Origin: Pseudomonadota bacterium
GTDB taxonomy: Bacteria > Pseudomonadota > Alphaproteobacteria > Rhizobiales > Rhizobiaceae
Reading direction: 5' to 3'
NCBI GenBank assembly: GCA_023387715.1
Contig: JAEWHQ010000366.1
Span: forward strand, 1 to 5,743
Length of the DNA stretch: 5,743 bases
Shown here piece by piece: positions 1 through 5,743 of the stretch; the stretch's first letter is position 1; each line of letters starts with the position of its first letter. A program made the translations under genes and the position numbers. The notes under the pieces were generated by a model. The model did not search any database. It was not told where the DNA came from and saw only the letters and a program-made list of their open reading frames with translations.

Positions 1-17
1 GTGCAAGCCTGTGCAAG
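1..17. repeat. Tandem pair of GTGCAAG heptamers
   Basis: GTGCAAG occurs at 1-7 and again at 11-17, one helical turn apart (10-bp period). The window edge may hide further copies. The rest of 1-60 shows no convincing gene. It also shows no hairpin with a T-run that could end the minus-strand exporter transcript. Two 7-mers can arise by chance, so significance is low. Confidence 0.25.
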
Positions 18-60
18 ATTGCTGCTGTTTTGTCGGAAGTGCTTTTTATATCTTTCATGG

Positions 61-1698
61 TTAAACAATCGCGTGATCATCAGTATGCGGCTTTAGCGGC
101 ATATCATCATGGGGCGTGACTGTCTGGCGCTCTATCATACGATGCACAATCGGAGGTTTTTCTCCGCGATGCAGGGCTTTCAACCGTTCCCAGATTTCAG
201 CGTCGGCTTGTGTGCGGCGTTGGTTATGGCGTACATATTCCACCCATGTTGGCACATGGTAGCTTTCTGTCCATGTTTCCGGATGTTCCAGATCACGTAA
301 CAACGCCCATTGCTGCGCACCATCACGAATGCGCACACGGCGTCTGTCGGCCATCAGACTTAAAAATTGGGTGACGTCATTCTGGTCGATTTTATAGTCG
401 ATCATAATCATGATCGGGCCACTGCGGGAACGGATGTCGAGCTTGAGTTCCGGCTCGTTAAAACGGTTGAGCGGGTCAAGATTAAGTGCATCAAACTCTG
501 GCAGTTTGAACATCAGGCCAACCGCAGCACCACCAATCAGCACAATACCTGCGATAATGAGCGACAGGTCAACGCCGTGAGATTCAGCGATAGAACCCCA
601 TATCCAGCTGCCTGTTGCCATGCCGCCGAAGGTTGCGGTTTGGTAAAGTGCCAATGCACGGCCAACCACCCAGCGCGGGGTTGAAAGCTGCACTGTGACA
701 TTGAACAGCGACAGGGCAAGAACCCATGAAACACCGGCAGGTAAAAGCAGTAACCAGCTCAGCCAGAATTGTGTGCTGAGGCCTAAGCAAATGCAGCTTG
801 CAGCAAACATTAAAAATGCCAGACGCACGATCCATTCATTGTTCATCACTTCGCGCAAGCGCGCACTTAGCATCGCGCCACCAATTGCACCAAGGCCAAA
901 GGCACCAAGCATCATACCATAGGTAAATGCGTTACCGGCAACGAGATCACGCGCAACAATTGGCAAAAGCGCCAGAATGGCAATGCCGGAAAGGCCGAAT
1001 AAAAAGCCGCGAAACATAACCTTCAAAAGGTTTGGCGACATTGACACATAACGAAGACCCGCGGCAATGGCGCGGCCAAAGGATTCACGCGGCAAGGTAT
1101 TTTGTGACTTTGGCGGTTGCCAACGCCAAAGCGCAAATAGCAATGTAATATAGCTGAAAGCATTGATGATGAAGGCCATCGCCGCACCGGCAGCAGCAAC
1201 AATCAAACCACCAATGGCCGGGCCAACACTGCGCATCAGGTTGAAACCCATACTGTTAAGCGCAACAGCTGCGGGCAAATCTTCGCGCGGAACAATATCG
1301 CCCATCGATGCCTGCCAAGATGGGTTATGCAGTGCGCCGCCACAACCGATCAGAAAGGTAAAGCTTAATAACAGCCATGGGGTCAGAAGATTAAAATAAG
1401 CAAAAACCGCGAGTGCTAAAGACACCATCAGCATTAAAGATTGCGCGGTAAGCATAATGCGGCGGCGGTCGTAATTATCGGCCAGCGCACCGGCTGCAAG
1501 AGAAAACACCATAACCGGCAAAGTGGTGGAAGCTTGTACCAACGCAACCATATCTTGCGAGGTTGCAATGGTTGTCATCATCCAGCCGGCACCCACCGCC
1601 TGAATAAGCCCGCCAAGATTGGAAACCAGCGTCGCAGACCAAAGGGCCCGGAAGGTTTTGTGCTGGAACGGAGCAAGGGGCGAAGCTCTTTGCGGCAC
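61..1698 (-). CDS. MFS_3-family exporter with C-terminal cytosolic domain
   Basis: Inner-membrane major facilitator protein of the MFS_3 group (DUF894, relatives of the enterobactin exporter EntS), expected to be a proton-driven exporter of an unknown small molecule. Residues are counted from the GTG start. The N-terminus carries the family-like stretch SPLAPFQHKTFRALW (6-20). About twelve hydrophobic segments lie between 21 and 398. An MFS motif-A-like loop, GALADNYDRRR, lies at 70-80 between helices 2 and 3. After the last helix comes a soluble stretch of about 140 residues (405-545) with RRRVRIRDGAQQWALLRD (452-469), resembling the ABM-like tail seen on many proteobacterial MFS_3 proteins. 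The GTG start (545 aa) is preferred because GAGGAGG lies 8 nt upstream. An upstream ATG at 1719 (552 aa) has no visible Shine-Dalgarno site. The gene is divergent from the cobalamin operon and outside its riboswitch. Family assignment is firm; the substrate is unknown. Confidence 0.9.
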   Translation of the reverse strand: MPQRASPLAPFQHKTFRALWSATLVSNLGGLIQAVGAGWMMTTIATSQDMVALVQASTTLPVMVFSLAAGALADNYDRRRIMLTAQSLMLMVSLALAVFAYFNLLTPWLLLSFTFLIGCGGALHNPSWQASMGDIVPREDLPAAVALNSMGFNLMRSVGPAIGGLIVAAAGAAMAFIINAFSYITLLFALWRWQPPKSQNTLPRESFGRAIAAGLRYVSMSPNLLKVMFRGFLFGLSGIAILALLPIVARDLVAGNAFTYGMMLGAFGLGAIGGAMLSARLREVMNNEWIVRLAFLMFAASCICLGLSTQFWLSWLLLLPAGVSWVLALSLFNVTVQLSTPRWVVGRALALYQTATFGGMATGSWIWGSIAESHGVDLSLIIAGIVLIGGAAVGLMFKLPEFDALNLDPLNRFNEPELKLDIRSRSGPIMIMIDYKIDQNDVTQFLSLMADRRRVRIRDGAQQWALLRDLEHPETWTESYHVPTWVEYVRHNQRRTQADAEIWERLKALHRGEKPPIVHRMIERQTVTPHDDMPLKPHTDDHAIV

Positions 1699-1706
1699 GG
1701 CTGGTG

Positions 1707-1713
1707 CCTCCTC
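1707..1713 (-). promoter_or_regulatory. Shine-Dalgarno site that selects the exporter's GTG start
   Basis: The minus strand reads GAGGAGG here, 8 nt before the GTG at 1698-1696. It lies inside the codons of the longer ATG reading (start at 1719), which has only A/C/T-rich sequence upstream. This is the basis for choosing the shorter protein. Confidence 0.7.
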
Positions 1714-1719
1714 TTTCAT

Positions 1720-1873
1720 GCGCGGTTTTATAAGGAATAGGTGAGTTTGCCACAGGCGGCAAGGCGCTTAAGGCAATATGTGCGAAGACTATTTTAAAAG
1801 GCACGCAACATGGTTTATTTTTAGTTAATTATGGGTGTTGTATTTATGGGCGATGCTTGCTACGTCCGAAGAT
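1720..1873. other. Divergent intergenic segment, mostly unassigned
   Basis: This stretch separates the exporter from the riboswitch and must hold promoters for both directions. I see no open reading frame worth calling. A small inverted repeat pairs TTGCC (1747-1751) with GGCAA (1758-1762) around a 6-nt centre. It has no T-run and could be a weak operator half-site pair or chance. An AT-rich stretch at about 1790-1848 is the most promoter-like part. No minus-strand promoter could be chosen with confidence. Confidence 0.4.
1818..1846 (+). promoter_or_regulatory. Weak candidate promoter for the btu operon
   Basis: TTTTTA (1818-1823) and TATTTA (1841-1846) are separated by exactly 17 nt and would start transcription near 1853, about 20 nt before the aptamer. 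Both boxes match the sigma-70 consensus poorly, so the call rests on spacing, position and AT-richness. Confidence 0.25.
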
Positions 1874-2095
1874 GGAACAGGTTCTGCTTATAAAAAGCAG
1901 ATGAAAAGGGAACACGGTGCGAATTCTCAATCATGTGATTTGAAGAATCCTATTCCGTGGCTGCCCCCGCAACTGTAACCGGCGAGCGATCTTTCCTGAA
2001 ATGCTTGAATTTTGGCATTTCGAACCACTGATGGCGTTGAACCATTGGGAAGGTGAAAGAGGCGCGAAGACCCGGAAGTCAGGAGACCTGCCTTT
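1874..2095 (+). promoter_or_regulatory. Cobalamin riboswitch aptamer (Rfam RF00174 type)
   Basis: Regulatory RNA that binds adenosylcobalamin or a related cobalamin and represses the downstream uptake genes. Conserved blocks appear in order: GGGAACACGGTG (1908-1919), CTGCCCCCGCAACTGTAA (1961-1978), CCACTG (2025-2030), TTGGGAAGG (2045-2053), and the B12 box AGTCAGGAGACCTGCC (2077-2092). Supporting helices pair by eye: CAGGT (1878-1882) with ACCTG (2086-2090) closes the aptamer; TCTGCTT (1883-1889) with AAGCAGA (1895-1901); CACGG (1913-1917) with CCGTG (1955-1959); and GAAATGC (1998-2004) with GCATTTC (2015-2021). It lies about 165 nt upstream of a BtuB receptor gene on the same strand, the classic location. 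The exact ends are approximate. Confidence 0.96.
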
Positions 2096-2258
2096 TCCGG
2101 TCACCCATGCACGGATACGGGGTGTGTCCATGCGCGGTCGTCCGTGGCGGTGACATTGAACAAATGTTGCCGTGCGTCCGGATGAAATTTTCCTGACAAC
2201 CGGTTGGTTATTTCGAAAGGCTGGTTTGGCTTTTCGCAAGCGTTGTTGAGGAACGTGC
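2096..2258 (+). promoter_or_regulatory. Riboswitch expression platform with a helix that hides the btuB RBS
   Basis: This non-coding leader lies between the aptamer and btuB. TTCCT (2190-2194) pairs with AGGAA (2249-2253), covering most of the Shine-Dalgarno site. ACAAC (2196-2200) pairs with GTTGT (2242-2246), giving 10 base pairs around a small 1x2 internal loop. The enclosed segment carries a second hairpin, 2214-2221 with 2229-2236. Upstream hairpins include 2148-2157 with 2163-2172 (10 pairs, two G-U) and 2113-2118 with 2124-2129. No hairpin followed by a T-run is present, so translational control fits better than intrinsic termination. The pairing was done by hand without energy calculation. 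Confidence 0.6.
2248..2252 (+). promoter_or_regulatory. btuB Shine-Dalgarno site
   Basis: GAGGA lies 6 nt upstream of the ATG at 2259. It supports that start and is the target of the sequestering helix described for the expression platform. Confidence 0.75.
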
Positions 2259-4172
2259 ATGTTTAGAAAAGTTGTTTTGCTCAGCGGTGTGGCTGCCAGT
2301 GCAATGGTTGTGTTGTCCGGGGGGGCTCAGGCACAAGGGGCACAGAATGAAAATGGTGAGATTGTTTTAAAAACCATTACGGTGACCACGCCTTTGCGTC
2401 GTGAAAGTGCTTTGGAACGCTCAACCTCGTCCGTAACGGTTATTGGCGAAAAAGACATTGAACAATCAGCCGCGCCCGATCTGCAATCATTGCTGAAAAC
2501 CTATGCCAGCGTAACCATGGTAGCGAATGGCGGGCAAGGGGCAACTTCGGGTGTGTCTTTGCGCGGGTTTTCATCCAGCCAGACCCTTGTGCTGGTCAAT
2601 GGTGTGCGTATCGGCTCGGCTACATCCGGCACACCAAATCTTTCCAGTATCCCATTGGCATCAATTGAGCGGATTGAAATCGCCAAAGGCGGACATTCGG
2701 CACAATATGGTGCGGATGCGATGGGCGGTATTATTAATATCATCACCAAACAGGGTGGTGCGTGTGAAAACGGCAAATCCTATTGCGGTTCATGGACAAC
2801 GGGCGTGACCCATCCTTGGGGTGGTTTTGCTTCCGGAAATATTTCCGGCAAAGCGGAAAACGGCATTGAATATGGTTTGGGTGCCAGTATTCTTGGCACG
2901 CAAGGCTATGATTTTACTACAGCGCCGATAGAAAACGATCGTGACGGTTTCCTGCAAGGAAGCGTCAATCTGTCTTTGGCCAAGGATGTTGAATGGGGAC
3001 GGGTTTATGTTGACGGGCTTTATACCCGTGGTCGCAATCATTATGATGGCTATAACACAACAGCGCCTGACAGTGCCGATACGCATAATTTCTCTGGCCG
3101 TTTTGGCACACGTATTGATCACAGTGATGATTGGTTCTCGACCATTGAGCTGACGAGCTCATTGGATAAAGCAAAACAATTCCGTGCTTCAAAAAAAGGA
3201 GATACATACAAAACAGAACGTTATGGTGTTTTTGTGTCTACACAGAAGGCATTTAGTACAGACAAAGTTGACCATATAATTGTTGCTGGTGGTGAATTTT
3301 ATCATGAAAAAGTAGCCGGTGCCGCATATGCAAAATCCCAAAGAGACATTAGCGCTCTGTTCGCACAGTACTCAATTGATTATGCGAACCTTTTGATTGA
3401 TGCAGGGGTACGTTATGATCACAATCAGCAGTTTGGCGATAAAACGACTTATAATATTGGAGCCAGCTATGAGATCGAGCCAGAGTTAATCTTGCGGACA
3501 TCATATGCAACAGGTTTTCGTGCGCCTACCTTTAATGATCTTTATTTCCCGGGTTCGGGAAATCCAGATTTGAAACCAGAAACGTCTAAGTCATTTGAGA
3601 TCGGTTTGAATTGGCACATTAGTCAGCAAACAAGTTTTGACATTGTAGTGTATCAAAATAACGCTAAAAATCAGATTATTTGGCAGCCAATTACAGCAGA
3701 TGAAAATAGTTCGTGGGCACCTTATAATGTGACATCTCGTACGCGAGGTGTCGAAGCCTCTCTTTCTCATCAGTTTGATGAGGCTTGGGCTGTTAAGGCG
3801 AGCGTTGATTTACGGAAGCCTATTAATAAAGAAAGATTTGATCCGAATAGCCCAAATGGTGACGATTATAATGGTAAATATATGCCTAATGCGGATCGTT
3901 TTAAAGCAAGTGGTGAGTTAAGTTATCGCCCAGATGAAAACCTTGATCTGATAACTCGCGTTCTTTATGGTTCATCACGTTATTCTAATGCGGCTAATAC
4001 TAAGAAACTTAGTGACTATATAACTGCAGATTTTGTAGCTGTTTATGCTTTCGATCAACAATCACAGATTAAGTTGTCCGTAGAAAATGTCTTCGATAAG
4101 CAATACCAAACCAAGGAAGGCTATCGTATGCCAGGCCGAACCATGAGCCTGGGCTTTACTCGTTCATTCTAA
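2259..4172 (+). CDS. btuB: TonB-dependent vitamin B12 outer-membrane receptor BtuB
   Basis: Outer-membrane 22-strand barrel receptor that imports cobalamin using energy from TonB-ExbB-ExbD. The protein is 637 aa, near the family's usual 600-650. Residues 1-26 form a signal peptide ending in GGAQAQ. A TonB-box-like stretch, IVLKTITVTT, lies at 35-44. The plug domain spans about 50-165 and shows VSLRGFSSSQTLVLVNGVRIG (99-119), the SIERIEIAKG segment (135-144) and YGADAMGGIINIIT (150-163), all hallmark plug motifs. The barrel follows, with GFRAPTFNDLYFPGSGNPDLKPE (419-441) and a final strand ending in phenylalanine. The only cysteines in the mature protein are C169 and C176, a possible disulfide. 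The ATG has a good Shine-Dalgarno site. The cobalamin riboswitch upstream and the binding protein and permease downstream decide cobalamin over a siderophore or heme. The second half is markedly AT-richer than the first. Confidence 0.95.
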   Translation: MFRKVVLLSGVAASAMVVLSGGAQAQGAQNENGEIVLKTITVTTPLRRESALERSTSSVTVIGEKDIEQSAAPDLQSLLKTYASVTMVANGGQGATSGVSLRGFSSSQTLVLVNGVRIGSATSGTPNLSSIPLASIERIEIAKGGHSAQYGADAMGGIINIITKQGGACENGKSYCGSWTTGVTHPWGGFASGNISGKAENGIEYGLGASILGTQGYDFTTAPIENDRDGFLQGSVNLSLAKDVEWGRVYVDGLYTRGRNHYDGYNTTAPDSADTHNFSGRFGTRIDHSDDWFSTIELTSSLDKAKQFRASKKGDTYKTERYGVFVSTQKAFSTDKVDHIIVAGGEFYHEKVAGAAYAKSQRDISALFAQYSIDYANLLIDAGVRYDHNQQFGDKTTYNIGASYEIEPELILRTSYATGFRAPTFNDLYFPGSGNPDLKPETSKSFEIGLNWHISQQTSFDIVVYQNNAKNQIIWQPITADENSSWAPYNVTSRTRGVEASLSHQFDEAWAVKASVDLRKPINKERFDPNSPNGDDYNGKYMPNADRFKASGELSYRPDENLDLITRVLYGSSRYSNAANTKKLSDYITADFVAVYAFDQQSQIKLSVENVFDKQYQTKEGYRMPGRTMSLGFTRSF

Positions 4173-4189
4173 TTGATTGCAGAGCTTCA

Positions 4190-5095
4190 TTGAAGAGTGC
4201 AGAAAGACATCGTAATTTGCGCACTGTACTTTCATATATTGGCAAACTGACCGGCGCATCCCGTGCCGGTTATGAGATTTGTAAATGCGCATCGCTGGCC
4301 GGTGCGCTTTTATTGGCTTTGTTTGGTAGCGCTGCCCCCTCACAAAGCGCGCCAAAAGTTGCATCGATTAATGTGTGTACCGATCAGCTGGCAATGTTGC
4401 TGGCAGATAAAGAACAGCTGACGTCGATTTCATATTTGTCACTGGATCATAAAACCTCATATCTTTTTGAAAAGGCTGCGACTTATCCGCTTAATCACGG
4501 GCGCGCGGAAGAAATTTTTCTGCAAAAGCCCGATCTGGTTTTAGCGGGTAGTTTTACAGCGCGTGCGACGGTTGATTTGTTGCGGCGACTGGGTTTTCAG
4601 GTCGAAGAGTTTCGTCCTGCATCCACTTTTGATGATATTCGCGCCAATATTAAGCGCGTTGGCGATCTGCTGGAGCAGCCACAAAGAGCTGAGGCTCTGA
4701 TTGCAAAAATTGATCAAGGTTTAGCTGAGGTTGAGGTGAAAAAGCGTGCACGCACAATCGCACTTTACTATGCCAATAATTATACGTCAGGACGTGGCAG
4801 TTTGATGGATACGGTGGTGCGTTATGCCGGATTTACTAATCTGGCCGACAAATTATCATTAAGCGGATATGGGCAGATGCCGCTTGAATTATTGGTGATG
4901 CATCAGCCTGATTATTTATTGATGGGCGAGCGTTATGAAGGCGCAGCTTTAGCCTATCAAAATTATGAACATCCTGCTTTGCATGCCATTAAAAAACAGG
5001 CAGTTTCTGTAACTTTGCCTGATAATCTGACCGTGTGTGGCGGGTCTTTTACGGTGGAAGCAGTGAAAATTTTATCGGATATTGCACATGAGTGA
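4190..5095 (+). CDS. btuF: Periplasmic cobalamin-binding protein, BtuF-like
   Basis: Substrate-binding protein of the BtuF/FecB/FhuD class (Periplasmic_binding_2, COG0614), delivering cobalamin from the periplasm to BtuCD. A hydrophobic segment, ASLAGALLLALFGSAAPSQSA, sits at 34-54 and looks like a signal peptide. The mature part (about 247 aa) matches E. coli BtuF in size. The N-lobe begins KVASINVCTDQLAMLLA (56-72) and contains GRAEEIFLQKPDLVLAG (104-120). A linking helix follows at about 150-183, then a C-lobe with GYGQMPLELLVMHQPDYLLMG (227-247). E107 and E233 are the likely lobe glutamates that dock on permease arginines, by analogy with E. coli BtuF. The start is uncertain: the frame has no ATG upstream of the mature part. 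TTG at 4190 gives a 54-residue leader; TTG at 4217 gives 45. Neither has a strong RBS. It follows btuB by 17 nt and overlaps the permease gene. Confidence 0.88.
   Translation: MKSAERHRNLRTVLSYIGKLTGASRAGYEICKCASLAGALLLALFGSAAPSQSAPKVASINVCTDQLAMLLADKEQLTSISYLSLDHKTSYLFEKAATYPLNHGRAEEIFLQKPDLVLAGSFTARATVDLLRRLGFQVEEFRPASTFDDIRANIKRVGDLLEQPQRAEALIAKIDQGLAEVEVKKRARTIALYYANNYTSGRGSLMDTVVRYAGFTNLADKLSLSGYGQMPLELLVMHQPDYLLMGERYEGAALAYQNYEHPALHAIKKQAVSVTLPDNLTVCGGSFTVEAVKILSDIAHE
4250..4270 (+). repeat. Hairpin in the btuF leader
   Basis: ACCGGCGC (4250-4257) pairs with GTGCCGGT (4263-4270), eight pairs including one G-U, around a 5-nt loop. No T-run follows, so it is not an intrinsic terminator. 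It lies in the btuF leader-peptide codons shortly after btuB and might act in mRNA stability or in tuning btuF translation; this is inference. Confidence 0.45.
4254..4303 (+). repeat. Imperfect 17-bp direct repeat, 33-nt period, in the btuF leader
   Basis: GCGCATC-n4-GCCGGT occurs at 4254-4270 and 4287-4303. Fourteen of 17 bases are identical. The 33-nt offset keeps the reading frame and encodes GASRAG and CASLAG eleven residues apart. An in-frame tandem duplication would explain part of the unusually long leader. Confidence 0.5.
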
Positions 5096-5743
5096 AACAC
5101 GGCGTTACCACTGGTTATGTGCAGGGCTGGCCATCTTGGTGGCTTTACTTTTTATGCTGTCTTTGCTGATCGGTCCCGCAGCTCTCGGTGCTTATGATAG
5201 TCTTCATGCGCTGGTAACCGGACAAGGCGATGCCGTTGTGCTGGTGATGCGGGAAATCCGTTTGCCGCGTGCTATTTTAGGGCTGTTGGTTGGTGGGGCG
5301 CTGGGGTTGTCGGGTGCCGTATTGCAAGGTTATTTACGCAATCCGCTGGCAGAGCCCGGCTTGCTTGGTGTCAGTGCGTCTGCATCGCTTGGCGCGGTGA
5401 TTGCCATTTATACTGGTCTTTCGACACTCTTTCCGCTGGCACTGCCATTGCTTGCTTTGGCTGGTGCTTTTGCTTCCGTGTTGATTGTGCAAACATTGGC
5501 TGGTCGCCATGGCGGCACATTAACCGTTATTTTGGCAGGGGTTGCTTTGTCTTCGCTCGCCGCAGCCATGACATCGCTGGCACTTAATCTTTCACCTAAC
5601 CCTTATGCGGCGATGGAAATTGTTTTCTGGTTGCTTGGTTCATTGGCTGATCGTTCCATGTTGCATGTAATGCTGGCCGCCCCCTTTATTTTGGTGGGCG
5701 CTGTGATGTTGCTCTCGCTCGGGCGGGCATTGGATGCCCTGAC
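5088..5743 (+). CDS. btuC: BtuC-like FecCD-family ABC permease, 3' end cut by the window
   Basis: Inner-membrane permease of a type II ABC importer (FecCD family), which should pair with a BtuD ATPase encoded downstream. The ATG at 5088 overlaps the btuF stop codon (ATGAGTGA), a classic translational-coupling arrangement. The visible 218 residues begin MSETRRYHWL and enter a first helix at about 9-29. They then show the family signature REIRLPRAILGLLVGGALGLSGAVLQGYLRNPLAEPGLLGVSASASLGAV (55-104), with the NPLAEPGLLGVS core at 84-95. Further hydrophobic helices lie near 114-136, 143-165 and 194-212, and the stretch FWLLGSLADRS (180-190) is also typical. Family members run to about 330 residues, so roughly the last third lies outside. 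No stop or frameshift appears within the window. The substrate is inferred from the operon and riboswitch, since FecCD permeases for siderophores and heme look alike. Confidence 0.92.
   Translation, partial: MSETRRYHWLCAGLAILVALLFMLSLLIGPAALGAYDSLHALVTGQGDAVVLVMREIRLPRAILGLLVGGALGLSGAVLQGYLRNPLAEPGLLGVSASASLGAVIAIYTGLSTLFPLALPLLALAGAFASVLIVQTLAGRHGGTLTVILAGVALSSLAAAMTSLALNLSPNPYAAMEIVFWLLGSLADRSMLHVMLAAPFILVGAVMLLSLGRALDAL

Noticed and set aside
2091..2110. Riboswitch-linked intrinsic terminator right after the aptamer
   Set aside because: The short T4 at 2093-2096 is not preceded by a stand-alone GC hairpin and no other T-run follows a stem before btuB.
2197..2206. Perfect 10-bp palindrome CAACCGGTTG as a repressor operator
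   Set aside because: It lies inside the riboswitch expression platform, far downstream of any plausible promoter, and overlaps the RBS-sequestering strand, which explains it better.
1931..2260. Minus-strand 109-codon frame across the leader
   Set aside because: It runs antisense through the conserved riboswitch, whose sequence is explained by RNA structure rather than protein coding.
3190..3200. A7 run in register as a slippery heptamer (A AAA AAA) in btuB, followed by AGGAG
   Set aside because: The zero frame continues as a normal receptor to a full-length end, and the Shine-Dalgarno-like element is downstream, where it would not stimulate a -1 shift. It is better explained as chance in the AT-rich half.
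2259..4172. Siderophore or heme receptor instead of BtuB
   Set aside because: TonB receptors look alike, but a full cobalamin riboswitch directly upstream and BtuF/BtuC-like genes downstream make cobalamin the clear choice.
4164..4364. Minus-strand 66-codon frame spanning the btuB-btuF junction
   Set aside because: It has no RBS, no recognisable protein features, and is opposite btuF coding sequence; it looks like a shadow frame.
1..5743. Mobile element, CRISPR array, tRNA or toxin-antitoxin unit
   Set aside because: I saw no terminal inverted repeats, transposase motifs, regularly spaced repeats, cloverleaf-like segments or small paired genes in either strand.

Overview
The window reads as a vitamin B12 (cobalamin) uptake locus of a Gram-negative bacterium. 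An outer-membrane TonB-dependent receptor and a periplasmic binding protein establish the Gram-negative envelope. The riboswitch layout, the MFS_3-type exporter with its C-terminal extra domain, and the protein style suggest an alphaproteobacterium, perhaps a moderate-GC member of the Brucella/Bartonella side of the Hyphomicrobiales. That placement is inference from general resemblance.

Layout: (1) Positions 1-60 hold no supportable gene. (2) Positions 61-1698, minus strand, encode an MFS_3-family 12-helix exporter with a C-terminal cytosolic domain. (3) Positions 1699-2258 are the divergent regulatory interval. It holds the exporter's Shine-Dalgarno site, a weak candidate promoter, a clear cobalamin riboswitch aptamer (about 1874-2095), and a roughly 160-nt expression platform that can hide the btuB ribosome binding site. 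(4) Positions 2259-4172 encode BtuB, the outer-membrane cobalamin receptor. (5) Positions 4190-5095 encode a BtuF-like periplasmic binding protein with no ATG start and an unusually long leader. (6) From 5088 to the window edge lies a BtuC-like FecCD permease, overlapping btuF in an ATGAGTGA junction and cut off by the window end. The ATPase (btuD) is expected just beyond.

How it works: BtuB binds cobalamin outside the cell and imports it with TonB energy, BtuF captures it in the periplasm, and BtuC with the unseen BtuD moves it across the inner membrane. High intracellular cobalamin should bind the riboswitch and shut off the operon. By hand pairing, the 3' edge of the aptamer can pair with the same segment that sequesters the btuB Shine-Dalgarno site, which suggests translational control.

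I see no evidence of a wholly new system. The points most worth a second look are the riboswitch switching helix, the abrupt drop in GC across the second half of btuB, and a short in-frame duplication in the btuF leader.
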